Assembly (NCBI RefSeq): GCF_026262505.1
Contig: NC_067206.1
Coordinates: 37,401,896 to 37,465,895 of the forward strand
DNA length: 64,000 nt
Direction of reading: 5' to 3'
Source: Trichomonas vaginalis G3
Taxonomy: Eukaryota; Parabasalia; Trichomonadida; Trichomonadidae
Part shown: piece after piece, positions 1 through 8,582 of the stretch
Layout of the letters: each line of letters begins with the position of its first letter
Position numbering within the stretch: position 1 is the stretch's first letter
Notes under the pieces: model-generated
Seen by the model: the letters and a program-made list of their open reading frames with translations, nothing else
Database searches by the model: none
What the model was told of the DNA's origin: nothing
Program-made: the position numbers and the translations under genes

Positions 1-795
1 GTTATCCTTCATTGGTGTGCAGTTCATGTAATGAGGGCGTTCAGAAAAAATTTAAAAAGATTATGCATTTGAGAGTTCAGACAAATTGATATTAGATACA
101 AAAATGAACTATCTTGCATACGGCAGAAATGGCAAGAAAGAATGGATTGAACCAACGTTCAAAAAAAATTCTGGAAATAGCCGAAAATTCCCAGAATTTT
201 CAAAATACATACAAATCAATGGATATCAAACCAAGAAAGATGGACAGCCGCTGAAAGAGATGAAAATTTAGCTCTCACAAATAACATTTCAGAATCGATT
301 AACAAAAAAATTAAATATTACTACTTTGGCGGAACAATTTTCATGAGATTTGATCGATTTGTGATGAAATTAATCGATTTTATCGTTCCTTCATTTTATT
401 ACAGAATTTCTCAAGATATAAGGCTCAGAGACAAAATTCCAAATCCGTTGCCATCTGAAAAAAAGCCAAAAAAGTATACAATCAGACTGGATACAGAAAA
501 ATGTATAATGCTCACTGATAAAATTAAATCGTTAATAGTTAACTCATCAGCAAACTTAAATACGCTTCAATTAGGTTTAGATGACCTACTTGATAAAGTT
601 GTCAAGGCAGCAAAGGTTCAAAAACGAATGACCCAGTATTTTTCGAAATTAAGTATCCCAATGGAAATCAAGCTTAGTATTCTCACGCAAATTACAGAAT
701 TTGGATGCAATACCCCTCAATTCATTGTTGAGAATGCCAAGTCTTTTCAAGATAAAATTATTACAGATTTCCACCTTCAAATTTATACAACTTGA
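1..795 (+). pseudogene. MULE transposase, C-terminal part, broken
   Basis: This is the 3' part of a Mutator-like (MULE) transposase, a DDE cut-and-paste enzyme; the 5' part lies outside the window. Reading from base 1 gives HWCAVHVMRAF, which matches the MULE WCxVHxxRA signature also seen in the right-hand MULE at about 61.6 kb. Further on comes ALTNNISESIN, the TNNIxES block typical of MULE C-termini. The reading frame shifts between bases 63 and 86 and returns to the first frame near 240-250, so at least two frameshifts are present. A 150-aa open tail runs 343-795. It is a plain DNA transposon relic. I am confident of the family but not of the exact end of the element, which may be near 1430. 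Confidence 0.75.
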
Positions 796-851
796 TATAA
801 AATAACATTTTTATTTTTACTAAGAAAAAAAAAGTTTTTGATAATAAATTT

Positions 852-1325
852 ATTTTATTTCGAAAAAGTAGCAATAATCGTAAAAGGGTATTGATAGGCT
901 TGCTAAAGTAACTAATTTTAGCTGTCAAATACTTTTGTATTTTGAAGTAAATTAGTATAAATTTGTTTTTACTTTTATTTCGAAAAAGTAACAATAATCG
1001 TAAAAGGGTATTGATAAGCTTGCTAAAGTAACTAATTTTAGCTGTCAAATACTTTTGTATTTTGAAGTAAATTAGTATAAATTTGTTTTTACTTTTATTT
1101 CGAAAAAGTAACAATAATCGTAAAAGGGTATTGATAGGCTTGCTAAAGTAACTAATTTTAGCTGTCAAATACTTTTGTATTTTGAAGTAAATTAGTATAA
1201 ATTTGTTTTTACTTTTATTTCGAAAAAGTAACAATAATCGTAAAAGGGTATTGATAAGCTTGCTAAAGTAACTAATTTTAGCTGTCAAATACTTTTGTAT
1301 TTTGGAGTAAATTAGTATAAATTTG
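852..1325. repeat. Four-copy 120-bp tandem repeat
   Basis: Four near-identical 120-bp units follow the MULE gene. Copies 1 and 3 read GATAGGCT where copies 2 and 4 read GATAAGCT, so a 240-bp higher-order unit was probably duplicated. Because 120 is divisible by three, the minus strand stays open through all copies (761-1288), but that translation is only the repeat. It is probably a subterminal repeat of the MULE. Confidence 0.9.
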
Positions 1326-1366
1326 ATATTATTTTAACTCCCTTTGAAAACCTCAATTTTCCATAC

Positions 1367-1428
1367 AGAGGGAACGGGAATAGCATCCAATATTCCCTGA
1401 GAATGGTTGCGCATTCTCAGTTCCCTCT
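1367..1428. other. Perfect three-way-junction palindrome
   Basis: The outer arms AGAGGGAAC (1367-1375) and GTTCCCTCT (1420-1428) enclose two complete hairpins. One is GGGAATA/TATTCCC (1376-1382 with 1391-1397) and the other is TGAGAATG/CATTCTCA (1398-1405 with 1412-1419). No base is left unpaired at the junction. It may mark the end of the MULE or be a small structured element; I do not recognise it. Confidence 0.85.
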
Positions 1429-1528
1429 ATATTTCGAACGAAGCTCTCATCGGTCTTTTTTTTAATACTAAACGTTTTTTTCCCCTGTCACTTTTAGCTA
1501 AAATTTGTGTTTGCCTTTAACTGCTATA
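1429..1528. other. Spacer, no gene
   Basis: AT-rich spacer between the three-way palindrome and the left end of Maverick A. I see only homopolymer T runs and no open frame of note. Confidence 0.6.
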
Positions 1529-1592
1529 AAAAAAGGTAGTGGGGCTTCCAGGCGCGTTGCGCCCTCTAGCCCTGAAGATGTTTAGTATAAAT
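1529..1592 (+). repeat. Maverick A left terminal inverted repeat
   Basis: It matches the reverse complement of about 9149-9212 with a few differences. It contains the small hairpin GGCGC-GTT-GCGCC, where the right copy has a different hairpin at the same place. Confidence 0.8.
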
Positions 1593-1743
1593 GAAGTTTA
1601 TATTCGGAGGGCTTCCAGGCGCGTTGCGCCCTCTAGCCCTGAAGATGTTTAGTATAAATGAAGTTTATATTCGGAGGGCTTCCAGGCGCGTTGCGCCCTC
1701 TAGCCCCGAAGATGTTTAGTATAAATGAAGTTTTTATTCGGAA
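1542..1743 (+). repeat. Three-copy 67-bp tandem repeat at left end of Maverick A
   Basis: Three direct copies with a 67-bp period start at about 1544, 1611 and 1678. Each holds GGCGCGTTGCGCC and a TTTAGTATAAATGAAG segment. The first copy is part of the TIR; the right end of A has only one copy, so the amplification is left-specific. Confidence 0.9.
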
Positions 1744-1868
1744 AATTGTTAGTCTTCTGGGTCGAAAACATTATATAATGTGTCGCTTTTCACAAATTAT
1801 ATATGTTTTCATGTTTTGTCACTTTTCTGTCACTTTTCGGGTAAAAACATTTTTATTATTATATATAA

Positions 1869-2647
1869 ATGAATTTTACAAAACCACCGTTACCGTTCTT
1901 TGGAAATAAGAGTAGATGTAAAGATATTATATTGAGAGAACTTAAGAAACTACCGAATGGTCTAACATTTGTAGATTTGTTCAGTGGAAGTTTCTATATA
2001 TCCCATTTATGTCATACCGTATTTCCTGACTCAAAGATTATATGCAATGACTTCGACAACTATATGGACCGTCTCAAACATATTCCAGACACAAACAATA
2101 TATTGAAAGAGTTAAAAGAAAAGATACCTATAGGTAAGATGGAACGTATACCATTAGATAAGAAAAATATTGTGAGAGAGGTTTTGAAAAAAGCAGAATA
2201 TATAGACTGGGATAGTATATCTGCTAGACTATTATATAGTGGTGCTATAAGAGTTCATGACATTGAAACACTTATGTCAAAAGTTTTATATCTTAACTAT
2301 ACAAATGTTTTCAAAGAGAACATAGAAAAATATATTGAGGGTATAGAGTTTGTGAGATGTCATTGGACAGCGTTGTATGAAAAATATAAAGACAAGGAAA
2401 ATGTTTCTTTATAGTGGACCCGCCGTTCTATAACACATGGGATTTTCAATACCAAGTAGACTGGACTTTGAGAGACTCTTTAGAAACTTTAGACGTTATA
2501 CATAACCATCCATGCTTTTACTTTACATCCGATAAAAGTGGTTTGGAAACCGTTATGAGATGGTTAGAGGACATACATGACTATGAGTTTAGATATGACA
2601 AGATAGAATATGAGAGAGGTCCTATAAACCGGAGAAAGTGTCCATAA
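1869..2647 (+). pseudogene. Dam-like DNA adenine-N6 methyltransferase of Maverick A (broken)
   Basis: The protein begins MNFTKPPLPFFGNKSR, the FxGxK-type SAM-binding start of Dam-class (D12) N6-adenine methyltransferases. It continues with VDLFSGSFY, in the place of the glycine-rich SAM loop, then CNDFDNY, and later MDPPFYNTW, the DPPF catalytic motif IV. Together they identify an enzyme that methylates adenine N6 in DNA using S-adenosylmethionine. It is the first gene inside the left end of Maverick A and starts right after TATATATAAATGA. N6-adenine methylation and Maverick-linked methyltransferases are known in T. vaginalis, so this cargo fits. The copy is broken. A short open stretch near 2733-2800 may be a remnant of its tail or of another gene. 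Confidence 0.85.
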
Positions 2648-2823
2648 AAAGAAATTTTATTAGTAAGTAAATGTGGTTTGAAATCGGATTGTTGTTTTAG
2701 GTTTTTCCATTGTGTCATTTATTTATTTGACGTGGCAGAAAAGTACAGAGAATATGAAGATGAACCAATGCCTGCAAATGTTCAGTATATGTACTCGTAA
2801 GAGATATTTTTATCTAATATTAA

Positions 2824-3186
2824 ATGGACGCACAGAACTTAGCGAATGCACAGCAACCTGGACAACCAAACCCAGAGAATATTCCAAATGAAGTTAGAAT
2901 ACAAACTGCAATGGCAAACTATGGTCAAGTGCCAACAGATGTACAAATGCAAACTGCCATGTCAAATGACGCTGCGTTAGGTTTGCCACCATGGTATGCA
3001 AATATGAGATGGAAAGAGTTTTATACAAACCCTGAAGTGGAATATAAACAACTTTATGCAGATGACGCGAACACAGGAGTTGACCCAGAATATGTTTTCT
3101 ACCAGAGGAGAAACAGAATGTATGAGCTCCAGTTAAAGAATGCTATGGAACTCAACAGGAAACGTAAGAGACTAGGCGGACATTAG
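2824..3186 (+). CDS. Small Q/N-rich protein of Maverick A, function unknown
   Basis: This 120-aa protein has a Gln/Asn/Pro-rich first half with two similar blocks (VRIQTAMANYGQVP and VQMQTAMSND), then GLPPWYANMRWKEFY and a basic end NRKRKRLGGH. It has no signal peptide or membrane helix. The start is supported by an upstream TTTTTAT-N-ATTAAATGG arrangement like that of other genes in this element. It sits directly before a small amphipathic protein and opposite the penton-like gene, so a virion role is possible. I do not recognise the family. Confidence 0.6.
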   Translation: MDAQNLANAQQPGQPNPENIPNEVRIQTAMANYGQVPTDVQMQTAMSNDAALGLPPWYANMRWKEFYTNPEVEYKQLYADDANTGVDPEYVFYQRRNRMYELQLKNAMELNRKRKRLGGH

Positions 3187-3204
3187 ATTTTTACACGTAG
3201 TAAA

Positions 3205-3447
3205 ATGGGTTTCTTCAGTAGTATTGGAAACTTCTTCAGAAGAGTTGGAAGAGGTATATGGAATGGAATAAAATCTATCGGAAAAGGAATTTGGAACGGA
3301 GTCAAAAATATTGGTAAAAGAGTAGGTCAGTTTGTTGGTATTATACCTAAAGACCCTGAACCAGAAGAACAAGCTCCTGTTATACAACAGCCTGAACCTG
3401 CACCACAGTCTAGTTGGCAACCAAATCCAACACCTCAACCGTATTAA
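3205..3447 (+). CDS. Small basic amphipathic protein, adenovirus pX/pVI-like candidate
   Basis: This 80-aa protein starts MGFFSSIGNFFRRVGRG and repeats the pattern GIWNGIKSIGKGIWNG, giving two amphipathic helices with Gly, Trp and Lys on a regular spacing. A Pro/Gln-rich tail follows. Small basic, membrane-active proteins beside the capsid genes are known in adenoviruses and in adintovirus-type Polintons, so a similar virion role is inferred. Similar proteins occur at 7078 and, in Maverick B, at 25779 and 26259. It ends 4 bp before the convergent penton-like gene. The motif TTTTTACACGTAGTAAAATGG precedes the start. Confidence 0.55.
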   Translation: MGFFSSIGNFFRRVGRGIWNGIKSIGKGIWNGVKNIGKRVGQFVGIIPKDPEPEEQAPVIQQPEPAPQSSWQPNPTPQPY

Positions 3448-3451
3448 AAAA

Positions 3452-4300
3452 TTATATTTTTATCGTTCGATAGTAGTTGTATATGAAACTAAGTTCTAAG
3501 TAAAACGCATGGTATAATGGAATTATTCTTTTTCTTCCATCTGTAGTAAACCATACTTGAAAGTCTGAAATACTTCCACTCGGTGGTTCATATAACTTTG
3601 TAGGTTTTTCGTAAAAGTCATTCATCAGACATAAGAAAGAGTTTTGCGCACCAGAAAATGAAGCATGAACAATAATAGCATCTGGGTCGAAAATATTTTC
3701 ATATGTTCCATTAGGTTTTTCGACTTCATAATAGTCCGGGTGTACTGGATATGCTGCAGGCTGATTTAACATCCTCATAAATCTATACCATGCCAAGTTG
3801 TTATATTTTGTAGAAATATAAACGTTTTCTCCAAGGTCTTCTATTTTATTGATTTTAACAGTTGCATTTTTCCTGTCATAAATAATATCGAGATGGTATT
3901 CTCCTTCGTCAATGTTATACTGGTTTGCATATTCGATATAGATATCGTTTATTTTTTCTTGAAAAGCTTGAAGAGTTGTTTCTAAGTTTACAAGCAAACT
4001 AACTTGTAAAAGTTTTCCCTGTTCAAATTTCTCATACATACGTTTTTCTTTGTTATAGTATCGAACTTCAAAACCGACCGTAAATGGGAAACCATGTATG
4101 GCTTCTGAAATGAACTTTATTCTACGAAAGCCAATAGCTTTTGTGACGGATGGGTTTCTTAACCATCTTAATGGGTAGTCAAAACGATAGCCTTCATGCT
4201 TTACGGTATCTGTCTCAAACTTTTGACCGACATTAGTAAAAAGTTCATCTAATGGTTTAGTTGTAGCAACTCTAGAATTTTCTTTTTCTATTGGAAGCAT
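3452..4300 (-). CDS. Penton-like minor capsid candidate, Maverick A
   Basis: This 282-aa open frame looks whole. Near the C-terminus it has IIVHASFSGAQNSF, DFYEKPTKLYEPP and FQVWFTTDGRKRI, ending in a strand-rich YHAFYLELSF. The smaller Maverick B protein at 21106 has a comparable order (ISLHSNLV, FSDGI, LEFWFKYPDGKKI), so I think the two are related. Maverick minor capsid (penton) proteins are single jelly rolls of about this size, and beta-rich content and position fit, but I cannot prove the fold. It is divergent from the 4319 gene across 18 bp and convergent with 3205. Confidence 0.45.
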   Translation of the reverse strand: MLPIEKENSRVATTKPLDELFTNVGQKFETDTVKHEGYRFDYPLRWLRNPSVTKAIGFRRIKFISEAIHGFPFTVGFEVRYYNKEKRMYEKFEQGKLLQVSLLVNLETTLQAFQEKINDIYIEYANQYNIDEGEYHLDIIYDRKNATVKINKIEDLGENVYISTKYNNLAWYRFMRMLNQPAAYPVHPDYYEVEKPNGTYENIFDPDAIIVHASFSGAQNSFLCLMNDFYEKPTKLYEPPSGSISDFQVWFTTDGRKRIIPLYHAFYLELSFIYNYYRTIKI

Positions 4301-4318
4301 ATTTTATCTATAATAAAA
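4301..4318. promoter_or_regulatory. 18-bp divergent promoter of Maverick A
   Basis: Only 18 bp, ATTTTATCTATAATAAAA, separate the two start codons at 4300 (minus) and 4319 (plus). The spacer is AT-only apart from one C. Both promoter functions must lie in it or in the coding starts. Confidence 0.5.
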
Positions 4319-4462
4319 ATGTCAAATGAAACAGCGTCTATGAGAGAAATACAACACAACCGACAACTCATTATGCAAGCTCTAAATAAGAACACAACAA
4401 ACTTTTCAAACTATTCTAAGATATCTGAGTCATTGAAAGAAGGAAACTTAAAACTGACATAA
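4319..4462 (+). CDS. 47-aa protein before the fibre gene, Maverick A
   Basis: A 47-aa open frame beginning MSNETASMREIQHNRQL and ending LKEGNLKLT. It is helical and polar with no membrane segment. It is divergent from the penton-like gene and ends 12 bp before the fibre region. It could be a small protein in its own right or a leader of the fibre gene. Function unknown. Confidence 0.4.
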   Translation: MSNETASMREIQHNRQLIMQALNKNTTNFSNYSKISESLKEGNLKLT

Positions 4463-4474
4463 ACCCAATGACAG

Positions 4475-6105
4475 ATGAGTTTCTATTTCAAGAACAATAA
4501 GAACAATACTGTCTGTATAAATCCAACAAAAGGAACTTTAAAGAGAAACCCTATAAATGAACTTCTTTTGAAAGCAGATGTTGACAACAAAGCTGACAAA
4601 GAATATGTAGACGATGCAATAGCAAAAGAAGAAGAAGAGCTACAATGCTTATGCCAAAAAAGAACATACTCATCTGAACTAGCAGACAAACATATGTACA
4701 ATAAAATGTCAAGTGAAGTGACAAGAGCTGAAAACGAATATTCTAAAAAGACTCATATACATTATTAACCAAATACAAGTCCTTAAGGAAACATTAGAGA
4801 CAAAAGCAGATAAGTCTCATACACATTCTATATCTGATATTAAAACTTACAAGAAACCTTAAACAGGAAAAGTGACGTTGGACATACACATACATTGCAA
4901 TATTACAAACTTACAAGAAACCTTAAACAGGAAAAGTGACGTTGGACATACACATTCTATATCTGATATTACAAACTTACAAGAAACCTTAAACAGGAAA
5001 AGTGACGTTGGACATACACATTCTATATCTGATATTCAAACTTAAACGTTAGCCTTGAAAATAAAGCAGATAAAACATATGTCAATGAAATATACCAAAG
5101 TTTGATAGGAACAAAAAATATTGAAACTATTGTTGGTGACTTTTCTGTCAATGAAGAAAATAAATATTTTAGATGGCAGTTGGTACAGTCCTTAGAAAAT
5201 GGTACACGGTATAAAACTCATTCCGAAAAATAACAATGAAATGTATGTAAGCTAAAAAAGAATAATGGTACACAAGTTAAAGTTCATTAGACAACAACTG
5301 CTACTTAAACTTATATGGAGACGAACAAAAGAAATATTTAAGAGTTTATGAAATGGCAGATATGACATTGCCTGACCCAGCTCCAGCACCATATTATTAT
5401 GACTATGGAGATGACGACAGAACACCACATGTAGATGAACAAAAGCTAACATTATATTTAGATTATTATAGATATAAAAGATATAATGCAATAGAAAAAC
5501 GAGAATATTATATTATTATACAGACGACAGAAATAAATATTATAGTCAAGATTTTACCTACCTGAAAACATAAGATTATATTATAAAAAATATTCTGACA
5601 CAAACCAGAAGAAACCTGAAATGTTGCACTATATTTTAAGTTCAAAGAGAGACAATCCTATAATATCTCATATGTTTGATTTAATGAACCCATAGGTTCT
5701 ATTTATACATCTATGGAAGCAAGAGGTCCTCAAGTAATGTTTGGTGTTGGTGCATGGGAACAAATAGTCGACAGGTTTTTGTATTGTGCAAACTCTTCAA
5801 AGGAAACAGGTGGAAGTAAAACGATTTCAGGTGAAAATTTACCTGCACACAGTCACTACATAGATTTAAGTACATCTCAAGCAGGTTGGCATAAGCATAG
5901 ATATTGGGATTGGTCAGGAATGACAAAAGGTAAAGGATATGATGTTAAAGACGACGTTAAGTTTGCTATAAATTGTTACTGGAGTGACACTCAGGGAGAA
6001 GGAAACCATACACATTTCGTTTCAGGATATACACAAACAACGGGACAAAGTAAAGAATACATGCCACCTTACATGACAGTTTACGCATGGTATAGAATTG
6101 CTTAG
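4475..6105 (+). pseudogene. Collar-type fibre protein of Maverick A (broken)
   Basis: The region reads like a phage or virus fibre. The N-terminal half is coiled coil (KADVDNKADKEYVDDAIAK). Four to five tandem units with the words SDVGHTHSISDI and TNLQETLNRK follow (4795-5045). The C-terminal domain reads FGVGAWEQIVDRFLYC, GGSKTISGENLPAHSH, GNHTHF, then MPPYMTVYAWYRIA. The order 'G.W..I.grfL', 'GG', 'LP.HsH' and 'PPY..vyaW.R' is that of tail-collar or receptor-binding tips of phage fibres, where the histidines bind metal in a trimer. The Maverick B gene at 19287-20351 has the same tip. Several breaks are present in the middle. A spike or attachment role is inferred. Confidence 0.75.
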
Positions 6106-7060
6106 TCGTCATTTTCAACTTCTTTAGCATATTCGTCAGGAGTTGTCTTATATTTGTTAGGAACTGTCTTTGAAAGTATACCACCTTGAACTTTGACAAG
6201 TTTGAAACGAGGTCTGGCAATAGTAGTTTTATCTTCTGCTTGCAGTGTGTACATTTTGCCATGTTTGCCTAAAACTTCATAATATTCTCTTGTATACTTT
6301 CTTCTATTTTTACGAACACGAATGTGAGTACCTGTCGGGTTCCCATTGTTGTCATAGTCAATAGTATTTTCATATGGGTCGCGTTTAGGTATTTCTATTT
6401 TTACTTTGTCACCTTTCTGAAGTTTGAAGCCCGGCATTCTTTCTTGTTTGTCTCTTTTGACTAAATTATTAAATATATAGTCTTTCTCTAAGTCAGGGTT
6501 GTTTTTCATTTCTTCGGGGAGTGGTTTCCCAAACCTTTTTGTTTACGGTTATTGTAAATATTTAAAACTTGTCTCATCTTTGCCATGGAGAAGTGTCTAT
6601 ATTTGTCGTCATATGACATTTCATTTGCTTCACCACCTTGTGGTTGGTTTAAGTCTCTTAACATTTTTATACAACCGTCAATGACACCAAGAGCAGAATG
6701 GTTTTGGTCGACAATGAAATATTGGTTTACATTTTTTGAACGCAGATAGTTTTTTACATCATCTGATTTGAAAGAACTTTCACAGTCAGATGTCGGTTTT
6801 GTTGGATGGTATTTGTCAACGAATATTGTCAAAGCAGTTTTCACATCTAAAATATTTTTGGACCATAATGGTATGGCTCAACAGTATCTTGTGTTTTGAC
6901 CAACAAATATTAACCAGTATGGAGGTCCATCTGTTCTAACTCTCGGAATGTTTTCCAAGATATCCATAAACCAAGCATTTGGTGTTGAACTAAAGATTTT
7001 TATCATGAGTGCTTTCTTTGTCGCTTTAGAAACATAGGGGTTCTTGTTTGGATTCGTCAT
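6102..7060 (-). pseudogene. Retroviral-like integrase of Maverick A (broken)
   Basis: Pieces of a Maverick integrase lie in order on the minus strand. The N-terminal side of the core has WFMDILENIPRV and YWLIFVGQNTRY; then SDCESSFKSDDVKNYL, DQNHSALGVIDGC and KMLRDLNQPQ; the C-terminal part has a chromo/SH3-like GDKVKIEIPKRDPYEN stretch. These correspond to the three catalytic-core blocks and C-terminal DNA-binding region of retroviral-type integrases, which join Maverick ends to the target. The B integrase at 14108 is the better-preserved relative. The copy is a fossil with a few breaks. It diverges from the 7078 gene across 17 bp and its end overlaps the fibre end by 4 bp. Confidence 0.75.
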
Positions 7061-7077
7061 TTTTTACCCTATAAGAA
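7061..7077. promoter_or_regulatory. 17-bp divergent promoter of Maverick A
   Basis: TTTTTACCCTATAAGAA separates the integrase start (minus, 7060) from the small hydrophobic gene start (plus, 7078). The T-run followed by a TATAAG box on the plus strand and the TAAAAAATG on the minus strand repeat the pattern at 4301 and 21087. Confidence 0.5.
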
Positions 7078-7475
7078 ATGGGTTTATTTGGCGCATTAGC
7101 AGGAGTCGCATCTAGATTTTTACCCGCAGTTGGAACAATAGCCAGAGGTGCATTTGGAATTGGAAGGAAGATTTTGAGTACATTAGGTATACTTAAAGAG
7201 AAAGCACAACCTATTATACAAACTGTACAGAAAGGTTGGGATGTGCACGAGATGCAACAAATCTTATTCCAAATCTGAAACAAGAGGAAAAGTTCAAGGA
7301 TGGATGGACAATGTAGGAAGACAAGCAGGAAACTATTATAACAAAGCAAATGACTACTATAACCAAGCAGGAACTATATGGACAAGGTGAAAGATTCTTT
7401 AACAGAGGATATAACCATGCACAACAGTGGGGTAAACAATAACCAACCTCAACCGCCTCAAACGTGGGAATGTAA
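7078..7475 (+). pseudogene. Small hydrophobic/amphipathic virion-type protein of Maverick A (broken)
   Basis: The first 60 codons give MGLFGALAGVASRFLPAVG and an alternating Gly/Ala/Arg helix (GTIARGAFGIGRKILSTLG), very like a pVI or membrane-active virion peptide. The following stretch is Tyr/Asn/Gln-rich (tandem NYYNKAN-like words) and ends with Pro/Gln-rich coding, the same plan as the 3205 gene. It is broken. It diverges from the integrase gene. A role in membrane interaction during entry is inferred from composition only. Confidence 0.5.
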
Positions 7476-7478
7476 ATT

Positions 7479-7497
7479 TTTTTACTGAGATGAAATG
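7479..7497 (+). promoter_or_regulatory. Repeated start-site box, copy 1
   Basis: A run of T followed by ACTGAGATGAAATGA. The same box recurs at about 7650-7670, in each case ending in the start codon. Confidence 0.5.
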
Positions 7498-7620
7498 AAC
7501 AATACAGCATTGAGACAAATGAGTTCAAGATGGATTTGTCGGCTTCCAGCAGTTACACCACGTGTTTGTAAAGTTCTTCCTATACCTCAGGAAGTTTTAG
7601 ACCGACTTAAAAAAACCTAA
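7495..7620 (+). CDS. 41-aa basic protein, Maverick A
   Basis: Open frame MNNTALRQMSSRWICRLPAV to VLDRLKKT. It is supported by an upstream box, TTTTTTTACTGAGATGAAATG, that recurs almost exactly before the next gene at 7668, so both starts seem real and co-regulated. Two cysteines and many arginines are present; function unknown. Confidence 0.45.
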   Translation: MNNTALRQMSSRWICRLPAVTPRVCKVLPIPQEVLDRLKKT

Positions 7621-7649
7621 ACAACCAGTTGAAAACAAACCAAACTAAA

Positions 7650-7670
7650 ATTTTTTACTGAGATGAAATG
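7650..7670 (+). promoter_or_regulatory. Repeated start-site box, copy 2
   Basis: TTTTTTACTGAGATGAAATG, copied from or with the box before 7495. It fixes the start of the 194-aa gene at 7668. Confidence 0.5.
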
Positions 7671-8252
7671 ACCGAAGAAGTTGAAACGGTAGATTTGACA
7701 CCACAAACAAAAAGTTCAGAACCATTGTCAAAACCTGTCAAAGAACTTACAGATGAAGAGAAAAATTCAATAATAGAAAGTGCCAGGTCTGGAAATACAA
7801 ACCCTAACTATAAAGTCACTTTTCATAGAAATGGAACGGCTAGTATCTCAAAAAAGAAACAGACTCTCACAAATAAAATATTGAAGTCTGAAGGAGCTTT
7901 CGAGACAACAGATGGAAAAGTTTACTTCACTGACCAACAGTTCATTATAGAACATCTCATTGACTTAGAGTCGAAATATTCTAAACTTTACAACAAACAC
8001 AAAAAGTTGAAAGGAAAACAAAAACAAATGGCATATGATATTTATGAAGATGTTGACGACACAACTGTTCCTGCAAGTGAAGTAAAGTCAGAGGAACCGA
8101 AAAGTGACGAAAAACCGATAGAAGAAGAAAAAACAAAAACTGAAGATAAACCAAAACCAAAGTTTAGTTTCCAAACTAAACCAAGTCAACCTTCATTAGC
8201 TGGTATGGGTTGGCGTCAAAGACTTATGGTAGCAGGCGGTTATGTAAAGTAA
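7668..8252 (+). CDS. 194-aa acidic/lysine-rich protein, Maverick A
   Basis: Whole open frame. Residues 1-35 are acidic; about 42-75 contain NTNPNYKVTFHRNGTASISKK, a small 'p-gy-v-dG-isikKk' module that loosely resembles the 80-aa protein of element C (GFYIHTMKDGRVQFRKIK). Then come a helical part and a long Glu/Lys/Pro stretch, and a Gly-rich end LAGMGWRQRLMVAGGYVK. It has no membrane segment. Maverick virion core or scaffold proteins are often of this composition, but I do not recognise it. Confidence 0.55.
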   Translation: MTEEVETVDLTPQTKSSEPLSKPVKELTDEEKNSIIESARSGNTNPNYKVTFHRNGTASISKKKQTLTNKILKSEGAFETTDGKVYFTDQQFIIEHLIDLESKYSKLYNKHKKLKGKQKQMAYDIYEDVDDTTVPASEVKSEEPKSDEKPIEEEKTKTEDKPKPKFSFQTKPSQPSLAGMGWRQRLMVAGGYVK

Positions 8253-8285
8253 AGAAAAAAAAAACATTTTTTTATTTTTATAAAA

Positions 8286-8393
8286 ATGCCCCCATATAGA
8301 ATGGACAGAAAGTCTGCTAGAATAAAAGCAGAGTTGCAAAGATATGGTTGGAGAGTTTCGAAGAATTTTAAATATAGGAAGGGAAGACCATAA
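8286..8393 (+). CDS. 35-aa strongly basic peptide, Maverick A
   Basis: MPPYRMDRKSARIKAELQRY then GWRVSKNFKYRKGRP. About one third of residues are Arg or Lys. Tiny basic peptides of this kind act as DNA-condensing core proteins (pX-like) in adenoviruses and adintoviruses; that role is inferred. A T-run plus ATAAAAATG precedes the start. Confidence 0.45.
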   Translation: MPPYRMDRKSARIKAELQRYGWRVSKNFKYRKGRP

Positions 8394-8557
8394 AAGTCTA
8401 TGACAAATTGTCTGGTCTTCGCTACGAAATGGATTTGGAAACAGCACGTGCCAATTATCCAAACAGACTAGAGAGGTTAGAAGAAGAACGTCTTATGGAC
8501 ATGCCTTTCGATGTTAGTGAACCTCAAGTTGAAGGACACGACGGCTTTGCCAGATTC
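8394..8557 (+). pseudogene. Unidentified fragment ending at assembly gap, Maverick A
   Basis: An open stretch containing YEMDLETARANYPNRLERLE and PFDVSEPQ, cut by the run of N. It has the helical, charged look of a virion protein N-terminus. I do not recognise it. Confidence 0.35.
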
Positions 8558-8582
8558 NNNNNNNNNNNNNNNNNNNNNNNNN
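8558..8582. other. Assembly gap (25 N)
   Basis: Twenty-five undetermined bases; the true length of missing sequence may differ. Confidence 0.98.

Noticed and set aside
761-1288. 175-aa minus-strand frame with a 40-aa repeat
   Set aside because: Pure translation of the 120-bp tandem repeat, open because 120 is a multiple of three.
5252-5926. Minus-strand frames across the fibre region of Maverick A
   Set aside because: Opposite to a recognisable fibre tip and stalk; composition is that of a shadow.
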